Source of the DNA: ECT2AJA-044 sp965262845
GTDB lineage: Bacteria; Bacteroidota; Bacteroidia; Flavobacteriales; ECT2AJA-044
Assembly (NCBI GenBank): GCA_965262845.1
Contig: CBDHFX010000002.1
Location: forward strand, 1,488,001 to 1,552,000
DNA length: 64,000 nucleotides
Direction of reading: 5' to 3'
Below the pieces are notes generated by a model. It was not told the origin of the DNA. It worked only from the letters and a program-made list of their open reading frames with translations, and ran no database searches. The first letter of the stretch is position 1; each line of letters begins with the position of its first letter. A program made the position numbers and the translations under genes. Shown here one piece after another: positions 23,651 to 32,900 of this stretch.

Positions 23651-24661
23651 TCAGCCGCGGTAGGTTTCGGCCCAGGTGAGATAGCGTTCCCTGCCCAGAG
23701 TGATCCACTTCCAGAGGGAATAGGCAAATCCTGTTCCGTATCCGTACATCTGAATGGTGGTGGTGATGACGGAGAAAACGCCGACCTCCACGGAGCGATT
23801 TCTGATCGCAGCGTCGAGCTTGACCAATACGAAATAGAACACATATAGGATCAAAAGCCACCACTGACCGAAGAAGACCAGCGGAGCGCTGAGGAAAAAT
23901 CCGGCCGTGAAGGCCGTGGGTAAGAGAAAAAACACCTTGAAGGTATCCGGATAGAGGACCGAGATAACCATGCGTACGAAACCGAAGCGGTAGACCTGGC
24001 GGCGGAACTGCCTGAGGTTGGTGCGGCGTTTGTGGAAGACATAGGCGTTGGGAATGAGTGCCGTTTTAAACCCGCCTTTGATGATCGTGATAGCGAGGAT
24101 CATGTCCTCTCCCGGGTGGAGCTTAGTGTCCGGAAAACCACCGGTTTGTTCGTAGACCTGGCGTGAAAAACCGAGATTAAAGGAGCGCGGGTGAAACTTA
24201 TCGACCTGTTTTTTTCCGCCGCGGATACCCCCCGTGGTGAAGAAGCTGGTCATGCTGTAGCTAATCGATTTCTGCAATACGTTAAAATTCTCATCGGCCC
24301 GATCAGGGCCGCCAAATGCCCCGACATCCGGATGCGCGGCGAGGTACTGACGCACTTCCGCAACGTAGTGCCCGGGGAGAATGCAGTCGGAATCGACAAA
24401 AAGGAAGTAATTGCCCTGCGCCCGGGCAATACCGTAATTGCGGGCGATGGACGGCCCCTCATTCTCCTTGAAGAAATAGCGAATGGTAAGCTGATCGCTG
24501 TACTGTTCAACCACGGCTTTACTGTCGCGGTCCGATCCGTCCTCAACGAGCACCAGTTCAAAATCGGGGTCGGATTGATGCGCCAGGCTGACCAGCAACT
24601 CCTTAACCTCATCGGGGCGGTTGTAAACAGGAACAATAAAGGACAGGGACAGCTCGGCCAT
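23651..24661 (-). CDS. Family 2 glycosyltransferase, membrane-anchored
   Basis: 336 residues. GT-A fold opening LSLSFIVPVYNRPDEVKELL, nucleotide-binding DFELVLVEDGSDRDSK, metal-binding FLFVDSDCILPG (DxD-like DSD), and acceptor-side FPDTKLHPGEDMILA with the ED catalytic pair. Two or three C-terminal membrane segments (VFFLLPTAFTAGFFLSAPLV, WWLLILYVFYFVLVKL) fix it to the inner membrane. Builds an unidentified surface or lipid-linked glycan. The start is 4 nt after the stop of the upstream GT2 gene. Confidence 0.9.
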   Translation of the reverse strand: MAELSLSFIVPVYNRPDEVKELLVSLAHQSDPDFELVLVEDGSDRDSKAVVEQYSDQLTIRYFFKENEGPSIARNYGIARAQGNYFLFVDSDCILPGHYVAEVRQYLAAHPDVGAFGGPDRADENFNVLQKSISYSMTSFFTTGGIRGGKKQVDKFHPRSFNLGFSRQVYEQTGGFPDTKLHPGEDMILAITIIKGGFKTALIPNAYVFHKRRTNLRQFRRQVYRFGFVRMVISVLYPDTFKVFFLLPTAFTAGFFLSAPLVFFGQWWLLILYVFYFVLVKLDAAIRNRSVEVGVFSVITTTIQMYGYGTGFAYSLWKWITLGRERYLTWAETYRG

Positions 24662-24664
24662 GAC

Positions 24665-25618
24665 TCACCAGCCGATTTTTTCGGCGACGTTGTAGCGGTT
24701 GCGCTCGCGGTTGTTTCGATGCACCATTTCTGCAATGAATCCGGCCAGGAACAACTGTGTTCCAAGGATCATGGTGGCGAGAGCGATGTAGAACCACGGA
24801 TCTTCAGTTACGAGTTCCGGTTTGAGTCCGGCACTGAGTGCCCAGAGCTTGTATCCGCCGATCCAGGCCGAGGCCAGGAACCCGATGAAGAACATGATAC
24901 TGCCAAGTAACCCGAAAAAGTGCATGGGCCGTTTGCCGAAACGCGAAACGAAGTAAAGCGACAACAGGTCGAGGTAGCCATTCACGAACCGGTCAAGACC
25001 GAACTTGCTCTTCCCATACTTCCGCGCCTGGTGCTGCACCACCTTTTCGGTAATGCGGCTGAAGCCGGCGTTCTTGGCAAGAAACGGTATGTAGCGATGC
25101 ATTTCACCATAGACCTCCATGTTTTTTACTACTTCGTGCCGGTAGCTCTTGAGCCCACAGTTGAAATCGTGCAGCCGGATCCTGCTGATCCGCCGGGTAG
25201 CCCAGTTGAAGAGCCTGGTCGGGACCCTCTTGGAGACAGGGTCTTTCCGCTTTTTCTTCCACCCGCTTACGAGATCGTATCCTTCCTCATTGATCATACG
25301 CATAAGTTCCGGGATCTCTTCCGGACTATCCTGAAGATCGGCATCCATGGTGATGACCACTTTTCCGGCCGCGAGGCCAAAACCTTCATTTAAGGCGGCG
25401 GATTTACCGTAATTGCGACGGAAGCGCAAGCCCTTGACGGCAGGATATTCGGCACGTAACTCCCCGATGACCTTCCAGGAATCATCGGTGGAGCCGTCGT
25501 CTACAAAAATCACTTCGTGCGTAATATCATGACTGACGCACACGCGGTTGATCCAGGCTGCGAGCTCGGGCAGGGACCTTGATTCGTTCAGTAAGGGAAC
25601 AACAACTGATAAATCCAA
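24665..25618 (-). CDS. Family 2 glycosyltransferase, DPM1/GtrB-like
   Basis: 317 residues. MDLSVVVPLLNESRSLPELA, VIFVDDGSTDDSW, ITMDADLQDSPEEIPEL (DAD metal site) and FNCGLKSYRHEV match polyprenyl-phosphate hexosyltransferases of the GtrB/DPM1 type. Two C-terminal membrane segments (HFFGLLGSIMFFIGFLASAW, PWFYIALATMILGTQLFLAG). Expected to charge undecaprenyl phosphate with a sugar for transfer outside the membrane. Start ATG 25618, 12 nt after the DUF4199 gene stop. Confidence 0.92.
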   Translation of the reverse strand: MDLSVVVPLLNESRSLPELAAWINRVCVSHDITHEVIFVDDGSTDDSWKVIGELRAEYPAVKGLRFRRNYGKSAALNEGFGLAAGKVVITMDADLQDSPEEIPELMRMINEEGYDLVSGWKKKRKDPVSKRVPTRLFNWATRRISRIRLHDFNCGLKSYRHEVVKNMEVYGEMHRYIPFLAKNAGFSRITEKVVQHQARKYGKSKFGLDRFVNGYLDLLSLYFVSRFGKRPMHFFGLLGSIMFFIGFLASAWIGGYKLWALSAGLKPELVTEDPWFYIALATMILGTQLFLAGFIAEMVHRNNRERNRYNVAEKIGW

Positions 25619-25629
25619 CAGGGAGCTTT

Positions 25630-26193
25630 TTAGTTTTCGCCCGACCCGGCATCGGTGTTCGTGAACTCGGGTGCTTTTTTCCTGGTAAACGCTGCGATGA
25701 TCAAAGAAAGTATCGCATAAAAAATAAGGCTGAACCCAAATCCTTTTATCTGGTTGCCGACACCAAATTTACTGCCCTGGGCTTCCATTTTTTCCATGGT
25801 TTCAGCAATAGCCGATTCCGGTGTACCGAATTTTTCCATTTGGCTGACCGTCATTTCGAGGATAGCCTGATCCAGTTGTTCGGCATAGCCCGGATCAATC
25901 ACATTGAAGATCAACATATTGAACAAGATGCTAATCACTCCGGAGATGAAAAAGATCATGAAACTCACGGTGAAGGCTTCCCTGAAACTCATAAAACCTC
26001 CCTGCACATTCCTGTATTTCTGTGCTCCCATGGCAACGATGGCAATACCAACGATAGCGATCAATATTCCGATCCACCAGGTGGTGAACATCTTTGTATT
26101 CCCCGTTACGTAGCTGATGGTGGTATACAATACACCGATCACAGCGTTGATCAGTGCGTAGTTATGAATAACCTTTTTCATATGTTGATCCAT
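25630..26193 (-). CDS. DUF4199 family membrane protein
   Basis: 187 residues with four membrane segments (YALINAVIGVLYTTISYVTG, WIGILIAIVGIAIVAMGA, FMIFFISGVISILFNMLIFN, GFGFSLIFYAILSLIIAAFT) and the SFREAFTVSF motif of the DUF4199 family, which is almost confined to Bacteroidota and often stands upstream of GT2 genes. Function unknown; context suggests envelope glycan work. First gene of the GT operon, with its own -7 box. Confidence 0.88.
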   Translation of the reverse strand: MDQHMKKVIHNYALINAVIGVLYTTISYVTGNTKMFTTWWIGILIAIVGIAIVAMGAQKYRNVQGGFMSFREAFTVSFMIFFISGVISILFNMLIFNVIDPGYAEQLDQAILEMTVSQMEKFGTPESAIAETMEKMEAQGSKFGVGNQIKGFGFSLIFYAILSLIIAAFTRKKAPEFTNTDAGSGEN

Positions 26194-26216
26194 GGTACGA
26201 AGGGTTTAGTAATGGG

Positions 26217-26224
26217 CAAATATA
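26217..26224 (-). promoter_or_regulatory. -7 box of the DUF4199-GT2-GT2 operon
   Basis: Reads TATATTTG on the minus strand, exact TAnnTTTG, 23 nt before the ATG at 26193 and divergent from the SRP RNA promoter region (TACTTTG at 26239-26245). Confidence 0.6.
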
Positions 26225-26253
26225 ACCAACTATTTCCGTACTTTGCCGCCCAA

Positions 26254-26351
26254 GGGGCAAGTCTCATGCGGCCAGCTCCCTCTGAATCCCCCAGGACCGG
26301 AAGGTAGCAAGGGTAAGGGGTTGTAGCGGCGCGATATGAGCAGCTTGCTCC
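26254..26351 (+). ncRNA. ffs: Signal recognition particle RNA, small bacterial type (4.5S)
   Basis: 98-nt hairpin RNA. The apical part holds the invariant SRP domain IV: CAGG on the 5' side, the CCGGAAGG tetraloop region, and AGCA on the 3' side of the symmetric loop. The outer stem pairs GGGGCAAG (26254-26261) with CTTGCTCC (26344-26351) and CTCAT with ATGAG. A T7 tract follows at once and terminates it. Binds Ffh to target membrane proteins to SecYEG. Confidence 0.9.
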
Positions 26352-26420
26352 TTTTTTTCATAGTTGGGAGCGGTGTGTTGGGGGCGAAGAGCCCGCTCTC
26401 TGCTCTTTGCCCTCTTGCCC

Positions 26421-27059
26421 ATGACTACCGAGATCCATCTGTTTGGCACCCTTATCCAGGAGCCCACCACGGCTTTTACCAACTGTCTTGCCGCTGCTTT
26501 CTGCTGCGCCTTTGCCATTCGTCTCAGCCGCTCCCGCAGGAAACTCGCCCGCCTCTACGTTTTCGTCTTTATTTTCATGAGTCTTTCGACCTTCGCGGGC
26601 GGAATCGCACATGCATTCAACTACGAACTTGGGCGTCCCTTTCATCGCCTGCCCTGGATGCTCAATGCCATCGCCATCTGGCTCTTCATGGTTGCCTCCA
26701 ACAGCTATTTCCGCGAACGCGGCATCTGGCAGATCTGGGAATGGGTCCCTACGGCCTACCTCATCCTTTTCCTCCTATCCATCCTCTGCACCCTTGACTT
26801 CACGGTAGTTGCTATTTTCACGGCGACAGGTATCCTCGGATACATATTACCCCTGCACTTATTAAACCCACGGCCTACGGCCGGAAAAAAGGAGTTCTTC
26901 TCAGGACTCGCCTTCCTCATAGGTTCGGCCATTGTGATGGTGCTCAAGCTGGCTCCTTCCCCCTGGTTCAACCACAACGATATCGGTCACCTGTTCATGA
27001 TTGCCGCACTTTATCAGTTCTTTAAAGGTGCGAAGATCCAGGTAGCGGATGCGCTCTGA
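26421..27059 (+). CDS. Seven-TM integral membrane protein of unknown function
   Basis: 212 residues from the ATG at 26421 (MTTEIHLFG); frames extending upstream run into the SRP RNA. Seven hydrophobic segments, the second with GGIAHAFNYE and the last with NDIGHLFMIAALYQFFKGAK. Histidines placed in TM2 and TM7 recall the CREST superfamily of 7-TM metal-dependent hydrolases (alkaline ceramidase, PAQR types), but the remaining ligands were not confirmed by eye. 36 nt upstream of the aldolase gene, yet the aldolase has its own -7 box. Confidence 0.75.
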   Translation: MTTEIHLFGTLIQEPTTAFTNCLAAAFCCAFAIRLSRSRRKLARLYVFVFIFMSLSTFAGGIAHAFNYELGRPFHRLPWMLNAIAIWLFMVASNSYFRERGIWQIWEWVPTAYLILFLLSILCTLDFTVVAIFTATGILGYILPLHLLNPRPTAGKKEFFSGLAFLIGSAIVMVLKLAPSPWFNHNDIGHLFMIAALYQFFKGAKIQVADAL

Positions 27060-27065
27060 TATCTT

Positions 27066-27073
27066 TAACTTTG
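27066..27073 (+). promoter_or_regulatory. -7 box of the aldolase gene
   Basis: TAACTTTG, exact TAnnTTTG, 22 nt before the ATG at 27096. Confidence 0.55.
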
Positions 27074-27095
27074 TCGTTCACCCAAAACCCATCTT

Positions 27096-27752
27096 ATGAA
27101 GTTCTTCATCGACACCGCTAACCTCAATCAAATTCGCGAAATCCAGGAGCTCGGCATACTTGACGGTGTTACCACTAACCCGTCGCTCATGGCGAAGGAA
27201 GGCATCACCGGACAAGAGAATATCATCCGGCATTACGTAAGCATCTGCGATATCGTTGACGGAGACGTGAGCGCCGAAGTGGTGGCGACCGACTTCGGAG
27301 GCATTGTGAAAGAGGGAGAGGCACTGGCCGCCCTGCATGAGCAAATCGTGGTGAAAGTACCGATGATCCGTGAAGGGATCAAAGCGATCAAGTACTTCAG
27401 CGGCAAAGGGATCCGTACCAACTGTACTCTGATCTTCAGCGCAAATCAGGCACTGCTGGCTGCCAAGGCAGGGGCAACCTACGTGAGCCCGTTCCTCGGA
27501 CGTTTGGATGATATTTCTGCAGATGGCCTCCAACTGATCGAGGAAATTCGCATGATCTTCGATAACTATGGATACGATACCGAGATCCTCGCCGCAAGTA
27601 TCCGCCACCCGATGCATATTAAAGAATGTGCCATGATCGGTGCCGATGTGATCACCTCTCCATTGAGTGCCATTGCCGCACTGTTCAAACATCCGCTGAC
27701 CGATATCGGACTTGAGCAATTCCTCGCCGATCACGCCAGGGGTAAGTCATAA
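27096..27752 (+). CDS. fsa: Transaldolase / fructose-6-phosphate aldolase
   Basis: 218 residues, the short transaldolase class. MKFFIDTANLNQIREIQELG, GVTTNPSLMAKEG and the Schiff-base lysine in QIVVKVPMI are present, and TYVSPFLGRLDDI follows. Either cleaves fructose-6-phosphate to dihydroxyacetone and glyceraldehyde-3-phosphate or acts as transaldolase in the pentose phosphate pathway; the short proteins of both activities are hard to separate by sequence. Followed 21 nt later by the YciO-like gene. Confidence 0.93.
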   Translation: MKFFIDTANLNQIREIQELGILDGVTTNPSLMAKEGITGQENIIRHYVSICDIVDGDVSAEVVATDFGGIVKEGEALAALHEQIVVKVPMIREGIKAIKYFSGKGIRTNCTLIFSANQALLAAKAGATYVSPFLGRLDDISADGLQLIEEIRMIFDNYGYDTEILAASIRHPMHIKECAMIGADVITSPLSAIAALFKHPLTDIGLEQFLADHARGKS

Positions 27753-27773
27753 AACAATCGTTATTCCAAGCCT

Positions 27774-28397
27774 ATGTCCGAATTGCTAAAAATTTACCCG
27801 GAGTCCTCACACGATCCTGCCATCAACAAGGTGGTGGGCGTGCTTCGGAAAGGTGGCATTGTGATCGTACCTACTGACTCTGTTTATGCTTTCGCCTGTG
27901 ACCTGAACCAGACCAGGGCCATGGAAAAACTGGCCCGGCTGAAGGGTACCAAGCTGAAGGATGCCCATTTCTCCATTGTGTTCAATAACCTCACGATGTT
28001 GTCGGATTACACCCGGCCGATCCCCACTTCAGTATTCAAGTTGCTCAAACGTACCCTGCCCGGACCTTACACTTACATCCTCAACGCCACCAACAAGATC
28101 CCCAAACTGTTTCAACACAAAAGGAAAACGATCGGGATCCGGATCCCGGACAATGGAGTACCCCTGGCAATCGTCAAGGCACTTGGAAACCCGATTGCAG
28201 TGAGTTCCATTCATGATCCGGACAATGTGGTTGAGTACACAACCGATCCGGAACTGATCTACGAACGCTATGCTCATATGGTTGATATTGCCATCCATGG
28301 TGGCATCGGAGATAATGAGCCCAGTACCATCATTGATTGTTCCGGAAGTGAGCCGATCCTTGTACGGGAAGGAAAAGGGCCGATAGCTGAATTATAA
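27774..28397 (+). CDS. Sua5/YciO/YrdC family protein (threonylcarbamoyl-AMP synthase-like)
   Basis: 207 residues. VLRKGGIVIVPTDSVYAFAC is the ATP/threonine-binding start of the YrdC fold; LKDAHFSIVFNNLTML, LPGPYTYILNATNKIP and KTIGIRIPDNGVPLAIV are the other conserved blocks. It lacks the C-terminal Sua5 domain and is closer to the YciO subgroup, whose role in the t6A modification of tRNA is less certain than that of TsaC. Converges with the Kdo transferase gene. Confidence 0.88.
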   Translation: MSELLKIYPESSHDPAINKVVGVLRKGGIVIVPTDSVYAFACDLNQTRAMEKLARLKGTKLKDAHFSIVFNNLTMLSDYTRPIPTSVFKLLKRTLPGPYTYILNATNKIPKLFQHKRKTIGIRIPDNGVPLAIVKALGNPIAVSSIHDPDNVVEYTTDPELIYERYAHMVDIAIHGGIGDNEPSTIIDCSGSEPILVREGKGPIAEL

Positions 28398-28424
28398 GGG
28401 GCTATTTCTGAGATACGTTCCGAT

Positions 28425-29633
28425 TCACTCTTCTTCGTGCAATAGAGCGGAGACAATTCGGGGCGTAGCGCCAACCCGATCGCGTACGTAAGCCGAGGCC
28501 CGCTCGCCCCATGCCTTCCATTCACCCGGGTCGGGAAGCTGTTGCCAGTCGTTCGGCCCTTCAATGCTCATTCCTCCCTGAACGGCAATGAGTTCTGCGG
28601 CTTCGGTGAATTTCCGGTAATTCGGGCCAAAAAATACCGGTAATCCCCACGAAGCTGCCTCCAGGGTATTGTGGATCCCTTTTCCGAATCCACCTCCGAT
28701 AAAGGCGGCATCGCCGTATCGATAGATCATAGCCAGCTTACCTATCGTATCCACAATGATCACACGGGCAGAAAAAACTCCTCCGGAACTGTAGCGCTGG
28801 CTGTCGGGAAATAACCGCCTGATTTCCGCAATGCGTGGTTCGTGCACTTCATGCGGTACAATGATCAGGGCACCTTTCCAGTGTTGCGCTACGATGGACT
28901 CATCCCAGGGCCACGAACTCCCTAATACGAGGACCGGTCCTTTCGGCTCCCAGGCCTCAAACTGTTCATCGGCGGGAGCATCCTGAACAATTTGTGCAAC
29001 GCGGTCGAATCGCGTATCTCCAGCTTTTTCAACACTTTTCAGCCCCAGGCTGAGGGCGGCAGTCAGGCTCTTATCGTCTTGCACAAAGATCCTTTTGAAT
29101 CCGCCCAATGCTTCTCGAAAAACGGCTCCATACGGTTTAAAAAAGACCTGATCAGGGCGAAAACGGGCATTGATAAGGTAGCGTGGGATGTGGCGTCGAT
29201 CAAGTTCCGATTGCAGATAAAGCCAGTGTTCGTATTTCACAAAAATGGCAACGGTCGGACTGAGTTGTTCGATAAAGTCATGCGCATTCGCGGGGGTATC
29301 AAGCGGGAGGTAAAGTACAGCATCAGTGCCGTTGTAGTTCTTGCGGATCTCGTAACCGGACGGGCTGTAAAAGGTGAGTACGATCGGAAGATCGGGCCGC
29401 GAGGCCCTAAGTGCCTCTATGACTGGTCGGCCCTGTTCAAATTCGCCGAGGGAAGCACAATGAAACCAAATCGGTTTGTGGATATCACGGAGCTTCCCGG
29501 TATATATGCGACGCCAATCCCTACGGCCCTGGATCCAGTGACGTGCTTTCGGGTTCCATCGCGCCGCAAGGCGCATGGCTGCTCCGTACGAGAGCAGCCC
29601 GATACGGTACCAAAAGGGGATTTGGAAACCCAT
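28425..29633 (-). CDS. waaA: 3-deoxy-D-manno-octulosonic acid (Kdo) transferase
   Basis: 402 residues. GT30 family: IWFHCASLGEFEQGRPVIEA holds the catalytic glutamate, LPIVLTFYSPSGYEIRKNY follows, FVKYEHWLYL is the acceptor-side motif, and the C-terminal half has VLVLGSSWPWDE and AFIGGGFGKGIHNTLEAASW for CMP-Kdo. Transfers Kdo to lipid A precursor on the inner face of the inner membrane. N-terminal amphipathic anchor (MGFQIPFWYRIGLLSYGAAM). Two mini-hairpins with GNRA-type loops lie inside (29394-29407, 29561-29574). The start is 9 nt downstream of the DUF3467 stop. Confidence 0.93.
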   Translation of the reverse strand: MGFQIPFWYRIGLLSYGAAMRLAARWNPKARHWIQGRRDWRRIYTGKLRDIHKPIWFHCASLGEFEQGRPVIEALRASRPDLPIVLTFYSPSGYEIRKNYNGTDAVLYLPLDTPANAHDFIEQLSPTVAIFVKYEHWLYLQSELDRRHIPRYLINARFRPDQVFFKPYGAVFREALGGFKRIFVQDDKSLTAALSLGLKSVEKAGDTRFDRVAQIVQDAPADEQFEAWEPKGPVLVLGSSWPWDESIVAQHWKGALIIVPHEVHEPRIAEIRRLFPDSQRYSSGGVFSARVIIVDTIGKLAMIYRYGDAAFIGGGFGKGIHNTLEAASWGLPVFFGPNYRKFTEAAELIAVQGGMSIEGPNDWQQLPDPGEWKAWGERASAYVRDRVGATPRIVSALLHEEE

Positions 29634-29642
29634 TAGATTAAG

Positions 29643-29960
29643 TCAGGCCTGTGCGGTAGGCCCTCCGAAATTCAGCGGGATGTTTCCGCGGTTGTCCTCC
29701 TGGATCTCTCCGAACTGCTGTTCGTATTTCTGAATGTTATCGTTCAGTGCGCGCAACAATCGCTTGGCGTGTTGTGGCGTGAGCACGATACGGGATTTTA
29801 CTTTTGCTTTGGGCACTCCCGGCATCATTTTTACGAAATCCACGACGAATTCGGCCGGACTGTGGTTGATAATAGCCAGGTTGCTGTATGTTCCCTCGGC
29901 AATCTCTTCGGGCAACTCAATGTTGATCTGGTTGCCCTGATCCTGATTCTGATTAGACAT
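29643..29960 (-). CDS. DUF3467 family protein
   Basis: 105 residues. Core INIELPEEIAEGTYSNLAII, SPAEFVVDFVKMMPG and SRIVLTPQHAKRLLRALNDN is the DUF3467 pattern, a small beta-rich fold of unknown function. It overlaps the end of rpoC by 8 nt, a placement I believe is widespread in Bacteroidota, suggesting co-expression with RNA polymerase. Glutamine/asparagine-rich N-terminus. Confidence 0.9.
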   Translation of the reverse strand: MSNQNQDQGNQINIELPEEIAEGTYSNLAIINHSPAEFVVDFVKMMPGVPKAKVKSRIVLTPQHAKRLLRALNDNIQKYEQQFGEIQEDNRGNIPLNFGGPTAQA

Positions 29961-32900
29961 TTTGAGCTTTTTCTTCTACTTCCTCTTTCCCGACTAATTC
30001 GGCAGCGATCGTTTTTTCCATCAGTGCCTCGTACTCCTTTTTATTTCCGACGATCAACTTGTCATACTCGCGCAAACCGGTACCTGCCGGGATCTTGTGA
30101 CCTACAATCACATTCTCTTTCAGTCCTTCAAGGTAGTCTGTTTTTCCACTTACCACGGCCTCGTTCAAGATCTTGGTCGTTTCCTGGAAGGATGCAGCTG
30201 AGATGAAGGACTTGGTTTGCAGCGATGCGCGGGTGATTCCCTGAAGTATCGGGCAAGCGATTGCTGGCAAGGCCTCCCGCGTTTGTACGGGTTCTTTGTC
30301 ATTGCGCTTCAGGAAGGAGTTTTCATCGCGCAGCTCACGAGCAGTGATGATTTGCCCATTGCGTAGTTTTTCGCTTTCTCCCTGATCCGTTACGACCAGC
30401 TTGTTGAAAATCCAATCGTTCTCTTCCATGAAGTCGTACTTATGTGCAAGCTGATGCTCAAGGAACTTGGTATCGCCAGAGTCAACGATCTGAACCTTAC
30501 GCATCATTTGACGAACGATGACCTCAAAATGCTTATCGTTGATCTTTACCCCCTGCAAACGATATACCTCCTGGATCTCATTTACAATGTACTCCTGTAC
30601 GGCAGTCATACCCTGAATGTTCAGAATGTCGGTCGGAGTAATGGCTCCGTCGGACATCGGCATACCGGCACGTACATAGTCGTTCTCCTGTACAAGGATT
30701 TGCTTGGAAAGCGGAACCAGGTACTTCTTGATCTGTCCACTGCGGCTTTCGACAATTACCTCACGGTTACCACGCTTGATCTTACCATACGATACAATGC
30801 CATCTATCTCAGAAACCACAGAAGGGTTTGATGGATTACGTGCTTCGAAGAGCTCTGTTACACGAGGCAGGCCACCGGTAATATCCCCGGCTTTAGCACT
30901 GCTTCTCGGAATTTTCATAAGCACTTTGCCCGCTTCGATCTTATCATCATCATTTACCATAATGTGCGCGCCTACCGGGAGGTTGTAGGTCCTGATAACC
31001 TCACCCTTATTGGTGGTGATCTGAACGGTTGGTATCTTTTTCTTGTCGCGCATTTCGGAGATCACCTTTTCCTGGAATCCGGTTTGCTCATCAATCTCCA
31101 CCCGGTAGGTAATTCCTTCGATAACGTTATCAAATTTGATGGTACCCGTTGTTTCCGAAATAATTACCGCATTATATGGATCCCATTCACACAGGACATC
31201 TCCTCTTTTGATCTTTTGTCCCGGCCTAACGGACAGCTTGGCTCCGTAGGGAATATTGTTAGAAGAAAGCACGTGACCCGATTTTGGATCCACGATGCGC
31301 ATTTCGCCGGTACGACCGATTACGATGTTCTCTGGTTCCCCGGTTACCAGGTCTTTTGCTCCTTCAACTGTACGCAATTCATCAAATTCGACGGCTCCTT
31401 CAAACCGGGCAATCATAATTGACTCCTCGGTAATGTTCGAAGCAGTACCTCCAACGTGGAAGGTACGCAGGGTTAGCTGGGTGCCCGGCTCACCGATTGA
31501 CTGGGCAGCGATCACGCCGACAGCTTCGCCCATCTGTACGCGCCCATTGGTTGCCAGGTTTCGTCCGTAGCATTTTGCACAAATCCCCTTAGCCGATTCA
31601 CAAGTCAACGGAGAGCGGATCTCTACCGATTCGATCCCGACATTGTCGATTTCTTCAGCAATACTCTCGGCAATCAATCCACCCGCTTCAACGATCACTT
31701 CATTGGTATCCGGATGATGGATATCTACCAATGAGTTTCGTCCGACGATACGGTCGTACAGGCTCTCCACAACCTCCTGGTTCTTGAGGAGTGCTGTGAT
31801 ATTTAATCCACGTAAAGTTCCACAGTCTTCTTCGGAGATGATCACATCCTGTGCGACATCCACGAGGCGACGGGTCAGATAACCGGCATCTGCCGTTTTA
31901 AGAGCTGTATCGGCCAAACCTTTACGCGCACCGTGTGTCGAGATAAAGTATTCAAGGATGGAAAGCCCTTCCTTAAAGTTGGAAAGGATCGGGTTCTCGA
32001 TGATCTCTCCACCCGAACCACCGGACTTCTGTGGCTTGGCCATCAATCCACGCATACCGGAAAGCTGACGGATTTGCTCTTTGGAACCACGAGCTCCGGA
32101 GTCAAGCATCATGAAGATGCTGTTGAATCCCTGATTATCCGCGGTCAAACGCTCCATCACACGTTCGGTTAATCGCGCGTTGGTGTTGGTCCAAACGTCG
32201 ATCACCTGATTGTAGCGTTCATTGTTGGTGATCAATCCTATGTTATAATTTCCTGCGATTCCTTCGATTTGCTCAATCGCGCTCTTCACCATCTCCTCTT
32301 TTTCTTCCGGAATGATCACATCGCCCAGGTTGAACGATAGTCCACCACGGAAAGCCATCGTATATCCCAGGTGCTTGATGTCATCCAGGAACGTAGCCGC
32401 TTCGGGCAAGCTGGTTTGCTTCAGTACCCGGGCGATGATCCCGCGAAGCGCTTTCTTTGTAAGCACTTCGTTGATATATCCCACCGCAGGTGGCACTACC
32501 TCATTGAAAAGCACGCGGCCTACTGTAGTATCGATCATACGCTTCCTGATCTCTCCATCAACGAGATCACGGGTACGCACTTTAATTGACGCGTGGATAT
32601 CGATGCGGTTTTCGTTGTACGCGATATTCACTTCCTCCGGAGAGTAGAAGGTCAATCCTTCTCCACGAACCGCTTCATCTTTAGTGCTATGGCGCAGCTT
32701 GGTCATGTAATAAAGACCGAGTACCATGTCCTGTGAAGGTACGGCGATCGGCGCACCGTTTGCCGGATTCAAAATGTTGTGCGAAGCCAGCATCAACAAT
32801 TGTGCTTCCAGGATTGCCTCATTGCCCAATGGCAAATGAACGGCCATCTGGTCACCATCAAAGTCAGCATTGAATGCCGTACATACGAGCGGGTGCAACT

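Noticed and set aside
25972..25987. TGAAGGCTTCCCTGAA, similar to the IS end
   Set aside because: It encodes the conserved FREAFT segment of the DUF4199 protein and diverges from the IS end after 13 bases; taken as coincidence.
27078..27734. 218-codon minus-strand frame opposite the aldolase gene
   Set aside because: Mirror of a well-recognised gene, no family resemblance; the same holds for long antisense frames over tuf (41738-42610), the symporter (47013-47858) and a glycosyltransferase (24191-24910).
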